This document shows positions 17,210 through 25,342 of a stretch of DNA of 36,291 nucleotides, one piece after another. The position numbers and the translations under genes were made by a program. The DNA comes from JAAYJR01 sp964563975 (GTDB lineage: Bacteria; Bacteroidota; Bacteroidia; Bacteroidales; Prolixibacteraceae), in assembly GCA_964563975.1 (NCBI GenBank), contig CAZLZJ010000020.1, positions 1 to 36,291 of the forward strand, given 5' to 3'. The notes beneath the pieces are model-generated. The model worked only from the letters and a program-made list of their open reading frames with translations. It made no database searches and was not told the origin of the DNA. How positions within the stretch are numbered: the stretch's first letter is position 1; the number at the start of each line of letters is the position of its first letter.

Positions 17210-17236
17210 GAAAAATGCTTAATCCCGGATTTAAGC
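17210..17236 (-). terminator. Possible rho-independent terminator after the 17231-18727 gene
   Basis: On the minus strand the sequence GCTTAAATCCGGGATTAAGC overlaps the stop codon and folds with 6-bp GCTTAA/TTAAGC arms and an imperfect centre, then runs into ATTTTTCT. The stem is short and AT-rich, so termination efficiency is doubtful. Confidence 0.35.
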
Positions 17237-18727
17237 CGGCATATCGGGCAATTTCCAGGGTTCGCGATATTTATGGTTGATCAGCTCGGCAGCAAACTCT
17301 TTTGCCGGAACCGGATCTGTCCATGTCTTATTAAATGTTGGATGTCCGTCGTGAATCTCAAAACCATCTTTAACAACGGAGCTTATTGTCTCATTATCAT
17401 TCAGATTTGTGAATTCCATTTTTTCGCCGTCCCAGTCCAGAATTTTATTCAGAGATTGCAGCCTGATTGCAAGAACTCCCATTACCACCATCTCATTGAA
17501 CGGACCTGCTTCGCTGAAGTCAGAGGCAGTGGGAACGCGATTTTCAGGACTCTCTTTACATGCTCTTACCCAATCCATCTCATGGCTTACATCTATTCTG
17601 CGGCGGAATTTGGGGGCATTTGGAATGCGGCCCGAAATTAACCACGGATTAACACCGTAACAACCACAGACAAGAGTATCTTTTGTTCCGTAGAAAATAA
17701 CTCCGCCACCACGGTCATTGGGATTTTTGCCGGCAGGCCATCCGTCGGGGAGCATTGGCTTAATACCTCCGTCATACCAATAGACATCAACCTGTGGAAG
17801 CTTCATTTTCATTTTTTTGGAAGGCTTTCTTTCAGGGAAGGTTAGCTTGACAGACTGGGCGTTTGGTGCGCAATCCTGGAGTAACAGTGTTGAGCTTCCT
17901 TGTGCATGAATAGGATAATCCAGCTCAAGGCCGACAAATACGGGGTGAAGTATATGGCATGCCATATCTCCCAGGGCTCCTGTGCCGTAGTCCCACCAGC
18001 CACGCCAGTTCCACGGGTGGTATATATGATTGAAAGGACGCATCTTTGCAGGGCCTGTAAATAGATCCCAGTCAAGGGTATCGGGCACCCAATGGCCTTG
18101 TTCGGGAGTATTAAGCCCCTGTGGCCATATTGGACGGTCTGTAAAAGATTCAACTTTGGTCACTTCGCCAATCTCACCATTGGCAAGCCATTCTGCTGTA
18201 AGACTCACCCCTTCCAAAGATGAGCCCTGGTTACCCATTGATGAGGCAATTTTGTATTTTTTTGCAAGTTTGGTAAGCAAACGTGATTCATAAACTGAAT
18301 GAGTAAGCGGTTTTTGTACATAAACATGTTTACCCATGGTTATTGCATGGGCAGCAATAATGGCATGAGTGTGGTCTGCAGTGGCAACGACAACCGCATC
18401 AAACTGCTTGCCCATTTCATCGTACATTTTGCGCCAGTCTTTGTATTTTCTTGCTTTCGGGAACCTGTCAAAAACTTTGTTCCCGCCTGTGTAACCCCAG
18501 TCAACATCACAAAGGCCTATGATATTTTCTGATTCGAGGTTTTTAAGATTGGCAAAACCCATACCTCCCACGCCGACACCTACTATATTTAGCTTATCAC
18601 TGGGAGCTTTATGCCCCAGCCCGGCTACTACATGAGCGGGAACTATTGTAAACCCTGCAGCTGCAGCAGCAGTGGTCCCGAGAAAGGCCCTTCTCGTAAC
18701 TCCATTTTTAACTGACTTTTTTTCCAT
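17231..18727 (-). CDS. Tat-exported Gfo/Idh/MocA family oxidoreductase
   Basis: A 498-residue paralogue of the preceding entry, with a twin-arginine signal (VTRRAFLGTT followed by an alanine-rich stretch). The Rossmann block is DKLNIVGVGVGGMGFANL, then IIGLCDVDWGYTGG and AVVVATADHTHA. Here the EKP-type motif keeps its lysine: QKP at residues 138-140 (KHVYVQKPLTHS). The C-terminal domain shares YHPWNWRGWWDYGTGALGDMACH and the closing EW/EPW-type helix region with its neighbour. NAD(P)-dependent periplasmic oxidation or rearrangement of a carbohydrate is the family expectation; the actual substrate is not visible. A perfect 8-bp inverted repeat lies 47-69 bp upstream and could be an operator. 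The tandem arrangement suggests a duplication. Confidence 0.94.
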   Translation of the reverse strand: MEKKSVKNGVTRRAFLGTTAAAAAGFTIVPAHVVAGLGHKAPSDKLNIVGVGVGGMGFANLKNLESENIIGLCDVDWGYTGGNKVFDRFPKARKYKDWRKMYDEMGKQFDAVVVATADHTHAIIAAHAITMGKHVYVQKPLTHSVYESRLLTKLAKKYKIASSMGNQGSSLEGVSLTAEWLANGEIGEVTKVESFTDRPIWPQGLNTPEQGHWVPDTLDWDLFTGPAKMRPFNHIYHPWNWRGWWDYGTGALGDMACHILHPVFVGLELDYPIHAQGSSTLLLQDCAPNAQSVKLTFPERKPSKKMKMKLPQVDVYWYDGGIKPMLPDGWPAGKNPNDRGGGVIFYGTKDTLVCGCYGVNPWLISGRIPNAPKFRRRIDVSHEMDWVRACKESPENRVPTASDFSEAGPFNEMVVMGVLAIRLQSLNKILDWDGEKMEFTNLNDNETISSVVKDGFEIHDGHPTFNKTWTDPVPAKEFAAELINHKYREPWKLPDMPA

Positions 18728-18773
18728 AATAATTTTTTTTAATTTGACTGGTAATATTTAATGTTATATATGC

Positions 18774-18796
18774 TATTTAGAAAAAACCTCTAAATA
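18774..18796. promoter_or_regulatory. Perfect inverted repeat, candidate operator
   Basis: TATTTAGA, a 7-nt spacer (AAAAACC), then TCTAAATA: two perfect 8-bp arms. It is 47-69 bp upstream of the Tat oxidoreductase start (18727), a position suited to a dimeric regulator. AT-richness makes chance possible. Confidence 0.35.
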
Positions 18797-19061
18797 TAAA
18801 TATATTCAGGTTTCATTCAAATAAATGAAGAGAATTTACTTTCATTCTATGGCAATTATTCTAAAAAACACTATAAGACAGCAACCCGAAAGATAATTGA
18901 TTGTCTCTGTCTAATTGTTTGGCAGCAGAGATGAGATTTTGAAAAATAGAAGTATTTGTGCTAAAATTTGACTCCTTGCCTGAAGAGCACTCTTAAATTT
19001 TATCGTTATTAATTTAATATATATTGAATATGTTAAAAATAGTTACAAATTAGCGGAAAGA

Positions 19062-19091
19062 TATTTTTGTGCTTGTTATTGTATATTTTTG
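19062..19091 (+). promoter_or_regulatory. Two candidate -7 boxes upstream of the acyl-CoA synthetase gene
   Basis: TATTTTTG occurs at 19062-19069 and again at 19084-19091, both full TAnnTTTG matches on the coding strand. Neither has a clear -33 element at the usual 18-21 bp. Transcription from either would place repeat copy C inside the 5' untranslated region. Confidence 0.4.
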
Positions 19092-19107
19092 TCTGCTTAT
19101 TAAAAAA

Positions 19108-19166
19108 AACATTCCTGTTAAAACCGGAATTCAAAGGTATCATTTAAAATGTATATGAGCAGGCTA
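19108..19166 (+). repeat. Dispersed palindromic repeat, copy C (upstream of the acyl-CoA synthetase)
   Basis: The core ATTCCTGTTAAAACCGGAAT (19111-19130) is a near-palindrome with a single mismatched pair. It is followed by TCAAAGGTATCATTTAAAAT and GTATATGAGCAGGCT. It aligns with copy B through TTAAAACCGGAA, AAGGTAT and TTAAAAT, and with copy A through GCAGGCT. It is more divergent than A is from B. It ends about 41 bp before the downstream ATG, in the same orientation as the gene. Confidence 0.5.
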
Positions 19167-19206
19167 CAGAATATCTTTGAAAGTTATTTATTTTAATCAT
19201 TAGAAA

Positions 19207-20868
19207 ATGACAATTAAAAAATATACAATTCCAACTTTATTCCGGGAGTCGGTAAAACAATACCCGGATAACAGATCACTTGTTTTTGCCGGTGAAAATA
19301 ATTACACATACAGACAAATGGGGGAAGATGCAGAAAGGCTGTCTGTTCTTCTTGCCGGCATAGGGGTGTCGAAGGGTGATAAAGTTGCTATCCTGAGTTC
19401 CAATATGCCAAACTGGGGAGTAGCTTTTTTTGCTATTTCACTGACAGGAGCTACTGTTGTTCCGATACTTCCGGATTTTCATGGAAATGAGATCAGCTCA
19501 ATCCTGAAACATTCCGGTGTAAAAGTGATGTTTATTTCAGCAAGTTTGTATAAAAGTGTAAGTCAGATAACAAACGACCTGATTGAAAATTTGATATTGG
19601 TCGATAATTTTTCATTAATCCCTGCAGGCACTAAAAATGAAGATATTAAAAGCCTGAGCTGTTCGCTTCCGGAAAAAGGTGTAAAATTGCCACCCGTTGA
19701 AATTGAAGAAGAGGACCTGGCATCACTTATTTATACTTCCGGTACCACAGGCAGTTCAAAAGGGGTGATGCTTACGCATAAAAATCTGGCATGGACAGTT
19801 GAGCAATGTTATACATTTCAGGATGTTAATCAAAATGACCGGTTTTTATCGGTACTGCCTCTGTCTCATACTTTTGAAAATACCATTAGTTTTCTTTTGC
19901 CGATAAGGTTTGGCGCTTCTATACACTATTTGCGAAAACCTCCTGTAGCATCAATTTTGCTTCCGGCGCTTCAAAAGGTGAAGCCTACCATAATGCTGGT
20001 TGTACCATTGATAATTGAAAAAGTATTCAGAAGCAGCATATTGCCGAAATTTCAAAAAAATGGTTTTATGCGCACTTTATATTCAATTCCTCCTACGCGT
20101 AAGCTGTTGCACAGGATTGCAGGTAAGAAGCTTTACAAAACTTTTGGAGGGCATTTGAGATTTTTCGGAATAGGCGGGGCAAAGTTGGATCCTATGGTTG
20201 AAAGATTTTTAATGGAGGGTAAATTTCCTTATGCCATCGGGTACGGCTTGACAGAAACTTCACCTCTTTTGGCGGGCGCCGTGGGAAAGAATGTGAGGTT
20301 GGGATCAACGGGAGTTGCTTTGCAGGGGGTGCAGCTAAGGTTGGCTGATGTTGATAAGGCTACCGGGGAAGGGGAGATACAGGCGAAAGGTCCAAATGTT
20401 ATGAAGGGATATTATAAGGCACCTGAACTTAGCAGGGAGGTCTTTACGGAAGATGGTTGGTTCAGGACAGGCGACAGGGGCACATTCGATAAGGACAATT
20501 TTCTTAGTATTAAGGGGAGGATAAAAACAATGATAGTCGGATCAAGCGGTGAGAATATCTATCCTGAAGAGATCGAATCAGTTATAAATAAGATGAGATT
20601 TGTCCTTGAATCGCTTGTTATTCAGAAAAAAGGCAAATTGGTTGCAATGATCCATTTGAATATGGAAGAGATTGAGCATAATTTCAAGCAGTTTAAGCAG
20701 GATGCCCATAATTATATACATAATAAAGCTGAGGATATTTTAAAAGATATTCATAGAAAAGTAAATGCCCAATTAAATAAATTTTCCAGGGTGCAGGAGG
20801 TGACACTTCAGCTAACTCCTTTCGAAAAAACACCAACTAAGAAGATAAAACGATTTTTATACCTGTAA
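19207..20868 (+). CDS. Long-chain fatty acid--CoA ligase (FadD-like AMP-binding enzyme)
   Basis: A 553-residue ANL-superfamily enzyme that activates a fatty acid through an acyl-adenylate to acyl-CoA. Adenylation motifs are visible in order: the P-loop LASLIYTSGTTGSSKGVMLTHKN, LSVLPLSHTFENT, YAIGYGLTETSP, DGWFRTGDRG and the hinge/lysine region KGRIKTMIVGSSGENIYPEEIE. The C-terminal KTPTKKIKR supplies the usual catalytic lysine area. The length is a little below the roughly 600-residue long-chain enzymes, so chain-length preference is uncertain. It starts at ATG 19207 after a long leader that contains repeat copy C. purM follows 28 bp later with its own promoter-like box. Confidence 0.93.
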   Translation: MTIKKYTIPTLFRESVKQYPDNRSLVFAGENNYTYRQMGEDAERLSVLLAGIGVSKGDKVAILSSNMPNWGVAFFAISLTGATVVPILPDFHGNEISSILKHSGVKVMFISASLYKSVSQITNDLIENLILVDNFSLIPAGTKNEDIKSLSCSLPEKGVKLPPVEIEEEDLASLIYTSGTTGSSKGVMLTHKNLAWTVEQCYTFQDVNQNDRFLSVLPLSHTFENTISFLLPIRFGASIHYLRKPPVASILLPALQKVKPTIMLVVPLIIEKVFRSSILPKFQKNGFMRTLYSIPPTRKLLHRIAGKKLYKTFGGHLRFFGIGGAKLDPMVERFLMEGKFPYAIGYGLTETSPLLAGAVGKNVRLGSTGVALQGVQLRLADVDKATGEGEIQAKGPNVMKGYYKAPELSREVFTEDGWFRTGDRGTFDKDNFLSIKGRIKTMIVGSSGENIYPEEIESVINKMRFVLESLVIQKKGKLVAMIHLNMEEIEHNFKQFKQDAHNYIHNKAEDILKDIHRKVNAQLNKFSRVQEVTLQLTPFEKTPTKKIKRFLYL

Positions 20869-20875
20869 GAATTGT

Positions 20876-20883
20876 TATTTTTG
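20876..20883 (+). promoter_or_regulatory. Candidate -7 box for purM
   Basis: TATTTTTG, a full TAnnTTTG match, lies in the 28-bp gap between the acyl-CoA synthetase stop and the purM ATG (20897). It would give a very short leader. No convincing -33 element was seen. Confidence 0.45.
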
Positions 20884-20896
20884 CATTTAAAAAAAG

Positions 20897-22066
20897 ATGG
20901 CTTCAGACTCCAGATATAGTGCCAGAGGTGTATCGGCATCGAAAGGTGAATTGTACAATGCAATAAAAGACATTGATAAAGGGTTGTTCCCTAAAGCTTT
21001 TTGTAAAGTAGTGCCCGATATTTTAGGCGGGGATCCCGACTGGTGTAATATAATGCATGCTGACGGTGCAGGCACTAAATCGGCACTGGCTTATATCTAT
21101 TGGAAAGAGACAGGAGATATTTCTGTATGGAAGGGAATTGCACAGGATGCTTTAATTATGAATGTTGATGATCTTCTTTGTGTTGGAGCTGTGAATAATA
21201 TCATTGTTTCTTCAACAATAGGCCGTAATAAGAGGCTTATTCCCGGGGAGGTGATTTCAGCTATAATAAATGGTACTGAAGAGATATTATCCCAACTGAG
21301 AGAACGGGGATTGAATATATGGTCGACAGGTGGCGAAACAGCTGATGTTGGAGATCTTGTCCGGACAATAATTGTTGATTCCACTGTTGCCTGCCGAATG
21401 AGAAGGAAAGATATTATTTCAGCGGGAAATATTAAACCGGGGGATATAATTATCGGCCTCTCTTCATCCGGTAAAGCTTCTTACGAAAATGATTATAATA
21501 GCGGTATGGGCAGTAACGGGCTTACCTCTGCCCGGCACGATATTTTCAATAAATACCTTGCTGCAAAATATCCCGAAAGTTATGATCAGGCGATATCCGA
21601 TGAGTTGGCCTATTCGGGTACATATAAGTTGACAGACAAAATTGAAGAGCTGGATATTGATGCGGGGAAGCTTGTTTTATCGCCTACCAGAACATATGCC
21701 CCGGTTATTGGGAAAGTACTGGAAAAGTGCAGAAGTGAAATTTCAGGAATGATCCATTGCTCGGGAGGTGCACAGACCAAAGTATTGCATTATGTTGATA
21801 ATGTGCATATTATAAAGGATAATATGTTTGATGTGCCTAAGTTGTTTGAGATCATCAAAAAGGAATCAGGAACAGATTGGAAAGAGATGTACAAAGTCTT
21901 CAATATGGGGCATCGTTTTGAAATATATGGCAGCCGTGAAATTGCAGATGAGATTATTGCTATTGCCGGCTCATTTAATATCGATGCTAAAATAGTTGGA
22001 AGGGTGGAATCTTGTAACGGAAGGCAGCTTACTATAAAGAGTGAAAAAGGGATATTTGAATATTAA
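20897..22066 (+). CDS. purM: Phosphoribosylformylglycinamidine cyclo-ligase (AIR synthetase)
   Basis: PurM closes the imidazole ring of 5-aminoimidazole ribonucleotide in purine synthesis. The 389-residue protein has the PurM two-domain form. The N-terminal part shows SARGVSASKGELYNAI, MHADGAGTKSALAY and QDALIMNVDDLLCVGA. The C-terminal part shows GDIIIGLSSSGKASYENDYNSGMGSNGLTSAR and HCSGGAQTKVL. It is the longer Bacteroidota form, divergent from the roughly 345-residue E. coli protein, but carries the same landmarks. The stop is 4 bp before the prfA ATG and pyrF follows. The purM-prfA-pyrF order recurs in Bacteroidota and indicates one operon. Confidence 0.93.
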   Translation: MASDSRYSARGVSASKGELYNAIKDIDKGLFPKAFCKVVPDILGGDPDWCNIMHADGAGTKSALAYIYWKETGDISVWKGIAQDALIMNVDDLLCVGAVNNIIVSSTIGRNKRLIPGEVISAIINGTEEILSQLRERGLNIWSTGGETADVGDLVRTIIVDSTVACRMRRKDIISAGNIKPGDIIIGLSSSGKASYENDYNSGMGSNGLTSARHDIFNKYLAAKYPESYDQAISDELAYSGTYKLTDKIEELDIDAGKLVLSPTRTYAPVIGKVLEKCRSEISGMIHCSGGAQTKVLHYVDNVHIIKDNMFDVPKLFEIIKKESGTDWKEMYKVFNMGHRFEIYGSREIADEIIAIAGSFNIDAKIVGRVESCNGRQLTIKSEKGIFEY

Positions 22067-22070
22067 CGAG

Positions 22071-23156
22071 ATGACAGAATATAAATTACTTGATAAATAT
22101 GAACCTTTAAAGCATCGCTTTGAAGAACTTCAGCAGCGTATAACAGATCCCGAGGTGATTGCCGATATGGAGCGATATATTAAACTCAATCAGGAATATA
22201 AAAATCTTCAAAAGCTCCTTGAGGCTTTTAAAGAGTATAAAAATCTGATCAACAATATAAATTCGGGAAGAGAGATTCTTGCAGAAGAGTCGGATGAGGA
22301 GTTACGTGAAATGGCTCGCACTGAGATGGAAATGGGCGAAGAGAAGATTTTTGAAAAAGAGATTGAGATTAAGATGCTTTTGGTTCCTTCTGACCCTGAA
22401 GATCAAAAAAATGCAATTCTTGAAATTCGTGCCGGGACAGGAGGCGATGAAGCCAGTATTTTTGCCGGAGATCTTTTTCGAATGTACTCCCGTTTTTGTG
22501 AAAAAAAAGGATGGAGGATGGAGGTTACAAATCTTAATGAAGGTACTGCAGGCGGATTTAAAGAGATAGTTGCCAAAGTTAGCGGGGAAGGGGTATATGG
22601 AGTTTTAAAATATGAATCAGGTGTTCACAGGGTGCAAAGAGTTCCTCAGACTGAGGCCCAGGGTCGTATACATACATCGGCTGCTACCGTAGCAGTGCTT
22701 CCCGAAGCCGGTGAATTTGATGTGGAGCTTAAAGAGTCGGATATAAAAAAAGATACTTTTTGTTCGTCAGGCCCGGGAGGACAATCGGTTAACACTACCT
22801 ATTCGGCAATCAGGCTTACTCATATACCAACCGGGATTGTTGTAATCTGCCAGGATGAGAAATCTCAAATTAAGAATCTGGCAAAAGCAATGAATGAATT
22901 GCGTACCAGGATCTACAATATGGAGTATCAGAAATATCTTGACGAGATATCTTCAAAGAGGAAAACGATGGTATCAACAGGCGACAGATCGGCAAAGATA
23001 AGAACCTACAACTGGCCTCAGGGCCGTGTTACAGATCATCGTATTAATCTGACCCTTTATAATTTGCAGTCAATAATAAATGGAGATATCGATGAGATTA
23101 TTGATAAGCTGATGATAGAGGAGAATGCTGAGAGGCTGAAAGAGGCAGAAATTTAA
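22071..23156 (+). CDS. prfA: Peptide chain release factor 1
   Basis: RF1 recognises UAA and UAG stop codons and triggers peptide release on the ribosome. It is 361 residues. The GGQ catalytic tripeptide is at 236-238 (SSGPGGQSVNTT). The codon-recognition loop reads VPQTEAQGRIHTSAATVAVLP with PQT at 192-194, the RF1-type PxT rather than the SPF of RF2. No in-frame programmed frameshift like that of prfB is present. The frame is open 10 codons further upstream to a GTG at 22041, inside purM, but the ATG at 22071 gives the standard N-terminus (MTEYKLLDKYEPLKHRFEEL) and a 4-bp gap to purM, so it was chosen. Confidence 0.97.
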   Translation: MTEYKLLDKYEPLKHRFEELQQRITDPEVIADMERYIKLNQEYKNLQKLLEAFKEYKNLINNINSGREILAEESDEELREMARTEMEMGEEKIFEKEIEIKMLLVPSDPEDQKNAILEIRAGTGGDEASIFAGDLFRMYSRFCEKKGWRMEVTNLNEGTAGGFKEIVAKVSGEGVYGVLKYESGVHRVQRVPQTEAQGRIHTSAATVAVLPEAGEFDVELKESDIKKDTFCSSGPGGQSVNTTYSAIRLTHIPTGIVVICQDEKSQIKNLAKAMNELRTRIYNMEYQKYLDEISSKRKTMVSTGDRSAKIRTYNWPQGRVTDHRINLTLYNLQSIINGDIDEIIDKLMIEENAERLKEAEI

Positions 23157-23167
23157 AATAAAACAAA

Positions 23168-24004
23168 ATGAACCGTAACCAACTGTTTGAACAGATCAGA
23201 AAGAAGCGAAGTTTTCTATGTGTCGGGTTGGATACAGATCTTGACAAGATACCGGGCCATCTTCATGATACTTCAGATCCCCTTTTTCTTTTTAACAGGG
23301 AGATAATTATTGCTACTGCCCCTTATGCAGTTGCCTTTAAACCCAACCTGGCGTTTTATGAGAGCTTAGGATGGGAGGGGTGGCAAAGTCTTGAAAAAAC
23401 TGTAAATTATATTAAAGCTTTTTATCCTGAAATTTTTTTAATTGCTGATGCAAAAAGAGGCGATATTGGCAACACATCACAATTATATGCCAGGGCATTT
23501 TTCGGGAAACTTGATTTTGATGCAGTTACAACTGCTCCATATATGGGAGAAGATTCTGTTAAACCTTTTCTGACTTATAGTGAAAAATGGATTATTTTGC
23601 TGGCACTCACTTCCAATAAAGGCGCTGCTGATTTTCAATTTACAGAAGACAAAAAAGATGGTGATTTGCTGTTTGAAAAAGTTTTAAAAATTTCGCAGCA
23701 ATGGGGAACTCCTGAAAATATGATGTATGTTGTTGGTGCTACACAGGCAGAAAAACTTAAGGAAGTGAGGCAGATAGTGCCTGACCATTTTTTACTTGTC
23801 CCCGGTATCGGAGCTCAGGGTGGAAGTTTGCGGGATGTTGCGCATTATGGCATGAATAGCCGGTGCGGGTTATTGGTCAATTCTTCCAGAGGGATAATAT
23901 ATGCATCGCCGGGTAAAGATTTTGCCGATCATGCCCGGTCTGCTGCAAAAAAGATAAGGGATGAAATGGATGAACTCCTTGAGATTCACGGAATAATAAA
24001 ATAA
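23168..24004 (+). CDS. pyrF: Orotidine 5'-phosphate decarboxylase (type 2)
   Basis: Decarboxylates OMP to UMP, the last step of pyrimidine synthesis. It is 278 residues, the type 2 (longer) form. FLCVGLDTDLDKIP holds the first active-site aspartate region, FKPNLAFYE the second, and LIADAKRGDIGNTS contains the Asp-x-Lys-x-x-Asp catalytic array (Asp94, Lys96, Asp99). LVPGIGAQGG and VNSSRGIIYAS form the phosphate-binding end. It is third in the purM-prfA-pyrF group, 11 bp after prfA. It faces the T9SS mini-protein gene with a 10-bp gap, so its transcript probably ends within or across that gene. Confidence 0.97.
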   Translation: MNRNQLFEQIRKKRSFLCVGLDTDLDKIPGHLHDTSDPLFLFNREIIIATAPYAVAFKPNLAFYESLGWEGWQSLEKTVNYIKAFYPEIFLIADAKRGDIGNTSQLYARAFFGKLDFDAVTTAPYMGEDSVKPFLTYSEKWIILLALTSNKGAADFQFTEDKKDGDLLFEKVLKISQQWGTPENMMYVVGATQAEKLKEVRQIVPDHFLLVPGIGAQGGSLRDVAHYGMNSRCGLLVNSSRGIIYASPGKDFADHARSAAKKIRDEMDELLEIHGIIK

Positions 24005-24014
24005 GCTTTTTGAA

Positions 24015-24380
24015 TTACCTGTTCGATATAACCAGCTTTTTTATAATCAGCTTACCATCTTTAGCTTTTACCCTGACAAAGTAGATGCCGTCGGGGATAT
24101 TATAGAGTGAAATGACATTGATTGAGCTTGCTTTTTCAGGTTTTTTTGTCAGCAGTTTTTTTCCGGTTATGTCAATAAGATGGATTTCTGATATCTCTCC
24201 CTTGTTTAGCTCTAAAGTTACTTTACCTGTTTTGGCCGGGTTTGGATAAATTTTTAGTTCCGGGGTGAAAAAAGGCCTCTCTTCCTCTATCCTTTCGATA
24301 AATGAAGTATCTGATGCAGCCCGGGTAAAACCGGTAAGCCCAAAAAAAGAGAGCAGTATCAAAAGTAGATAAATCCTCAT
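24015..24380 (-). CDS. Small exported protein consisting mainly of a T9SS sorting domain
   Basis: A 121-residue protein with a signal peptide (residues 1-21, ending TRAA) and a short charged linker (22-41, containing ERIEEERPFF). The rest (42-121) is a type A T9SS C-terminal sorting domain: LKIYPNPAKTGKVTLEL, IHLIDITGKKLL, INVISLYNIPDGIYFVRVKA and the terminal KLIIKKLVISNR. The T9SS normally uses such domains to send large cargo across the outer membrane for surface attachment or release. Here almost no cargo is left. It could be a degraded remnant, a small anchored peptide, or a component of something else. It lies 41 bp downstream of kdsB, same strand. Confidence 0.8.
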   Translation of the reverse strand: MRIYLLLILLSFFGLTGFTRAASDTSFIERIEEERPFFTPELKIYPNPAKTGKVTLELNKGEISEIHLIDITGKKLLTKKPEKASSINVISLYNIPDGIYFVRVKAKDGKLIIKKLVISNR

Positions 24381-24421
24381 GGTAATTAACTCATAATAAC
24401 AACTGTTACAAATATTATGCC

Positions 24422-25177
24422 TTAATTTTTCTGCCCGGAATTATTAAGAATTTTCTGAGCTTCCATAAGATCTTCAGGCGTGTCAATCCCAAAATTATGA
24501 AAATCCGTAACTGCTGTTTTTATTTTGTACCCGTTTTCTAACCACCTTAACTGTTCTAATGCCTCTGCCTGTTCCAGTATCCCGGGTTCTAATTTTGTAA
24601 TTTGCTGAAGAGTCTCTTTTCGATAGGCATACATACCGATATGAATCCAAAATTTAGTTGTTGAAAACCAGTTTTCTTTACTTTTTTCTCTGATAAACGG
24701 AATGGTTGAGCGGCTGAAATAGAGAGCATAATTATCTTTGTCCACAACTACTTTGGGCCTGTTCGGATTAAATAGCTCTTCCTCCGATCCGACCTCCTTG
24801 ATAAGTGTGGCTATTTCAGTTTCCTTATCAAAGACTGATGCCAATTTGGAGATTTGTGCCGGTTTTATAAAGGGTTCGTCTCCCTGAATATTTATGACAA
24901 TATCAAAATCTGCTTTTTTATTCAGCTGCAGAGCTGCCTCTGCACATCTGTCTGTACCGCTAAGATGGGTAGACCGGGTTTTTATCGACTTACCCCCAAA
25001 TGCATTTACTGTATCAAAAATTCTGTCATCGTCGGTTGCTACCCAAACTTCATTTAATATTTTTGCAGCATTTTCATATACCCACTGTATTACCGGTTTC
25101 CTGTTTAGCATTGCCAAAGATTTACCCGGGAAACGGACAGAAGCATATCTGGCTGGGATAATTCCTATGAATTTCAT
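24422..25177 (-). CDS. kdsB: 3-deoxy-manno-octulosonate cytidylyltransferase
   Basis: Activates Kdo with CTP to CMP-Kdo for lipopolysaccharide inner-core synthesis. It is 251 residues, the expected length. Nucleotide-binding blocks visible are FIGIIPARYASVRFPGKSLAML at the N-terminus, EVWVATDDDRIFD, STHLSGTDRCAEA, INIQGDEPFIKPAQI, ALYFSRSTIPF, HIGMYAYRKETL and LEQAEALEQLRWLENGY. The ATG at 25177 is followed at once by the first beta-strand, so the start is secure. It is divergent from the sigma-54 regulator gene, and together with lptE nearby it points to an LPS-type outer membrane. Confidence 0.97.
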   Translation of the reverse strand: MKFIGIIPARYASVRFPGKSLAMLNRKPVIQWVYENAAKILNEVWVATDDDRIFDTVNAFGGKSIKTRSTHLSGTDRCAEAALQLNKKADFDIVINIQGDEPFIKPAQISKLASVFDKETEIATLIKEVGSEEELFNPNRPKVVVDKDNYALYFSRSTIPFIREKSKENWFSTTKFWIHIGMYAYRKETLQQITKLEPGILEQAEALEQLRWLENGYKIKTAVTDFHNFGIDTPEDLMEAQKILNNSGQKN

Positions 25178-25309
25178 CCATTTAAAATTTTTAATTAAAA
25201 AAAGTATGTTTATCTATGATAAAGATAATTAATATGCAGATTATCTGATAAAATTAACTTAAAAAAGGATAATTGGTTTTTACATCTGAACTTTAACGGG
25301 TAAAAATTG

Positions 25310-25317
25310 TAAATTTG
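25310..25317 (+). promoter_or_regulatory. Candidate -7 box for the sigma-54 regulator operon
   Basis: TAAATTTG matches TAnnTTTG and lies 26 bp before the ATG at 25343. The -33 region is weak. It would drive the regulator-lptE-TPR-secG group. Confidence 0.45.
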
Positions 25318-25342
25318 TTGTTTATATAAGATTATTAAAGCT

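Larger units (their letters stand above)
18728..19206. other. 479-bp divergent intergenic region
   Basis: The only gene-free stretch above 300 bp in the window, between the oxidoreductase (minus) and the acyl-CoA synthetase (plus). It holds an inverted repeat (18774-18796), two TATTTTTG boxes (19062-19069 and 19084-19091) and repeat copy C (19108-19166). ATG-led frames inside it are short, for example 23 codons from 18825, with no domain or convincing ribosome-binding site. I see no tRNA or recognisable riboswitch. Confidence 0.6.

Noticed and set aside
15601..18727. The tandem oxidoreductases as part of a polysaccharide utilisation locus.
   Set aside because: No SusC/SusD pair, glycoside hydrolase or sensor is present in the window, so the label is not supported.
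18825..18896. A 23-codon plus-strand ATG frame in the 479-bp divergent region.
   Set aside because: Too short, no ribosome-binding site, no signal-peptide or other recognisable pattern.
18853..18912. Possible stem with CAATTAT/ATAATTG and AGACAG/CTGTCT arms.
   Set aside because: Arms of 6-7 bp with 25-33 nt spacers that interleave rather than nest; likely chance in AT-rich DNA.
22041..22070. GTG start extending prfA into purM.
   Set aside because: The extension has no counterpart in RF1 proteins, and the ATG at 22071 gives the standard N-terminus.
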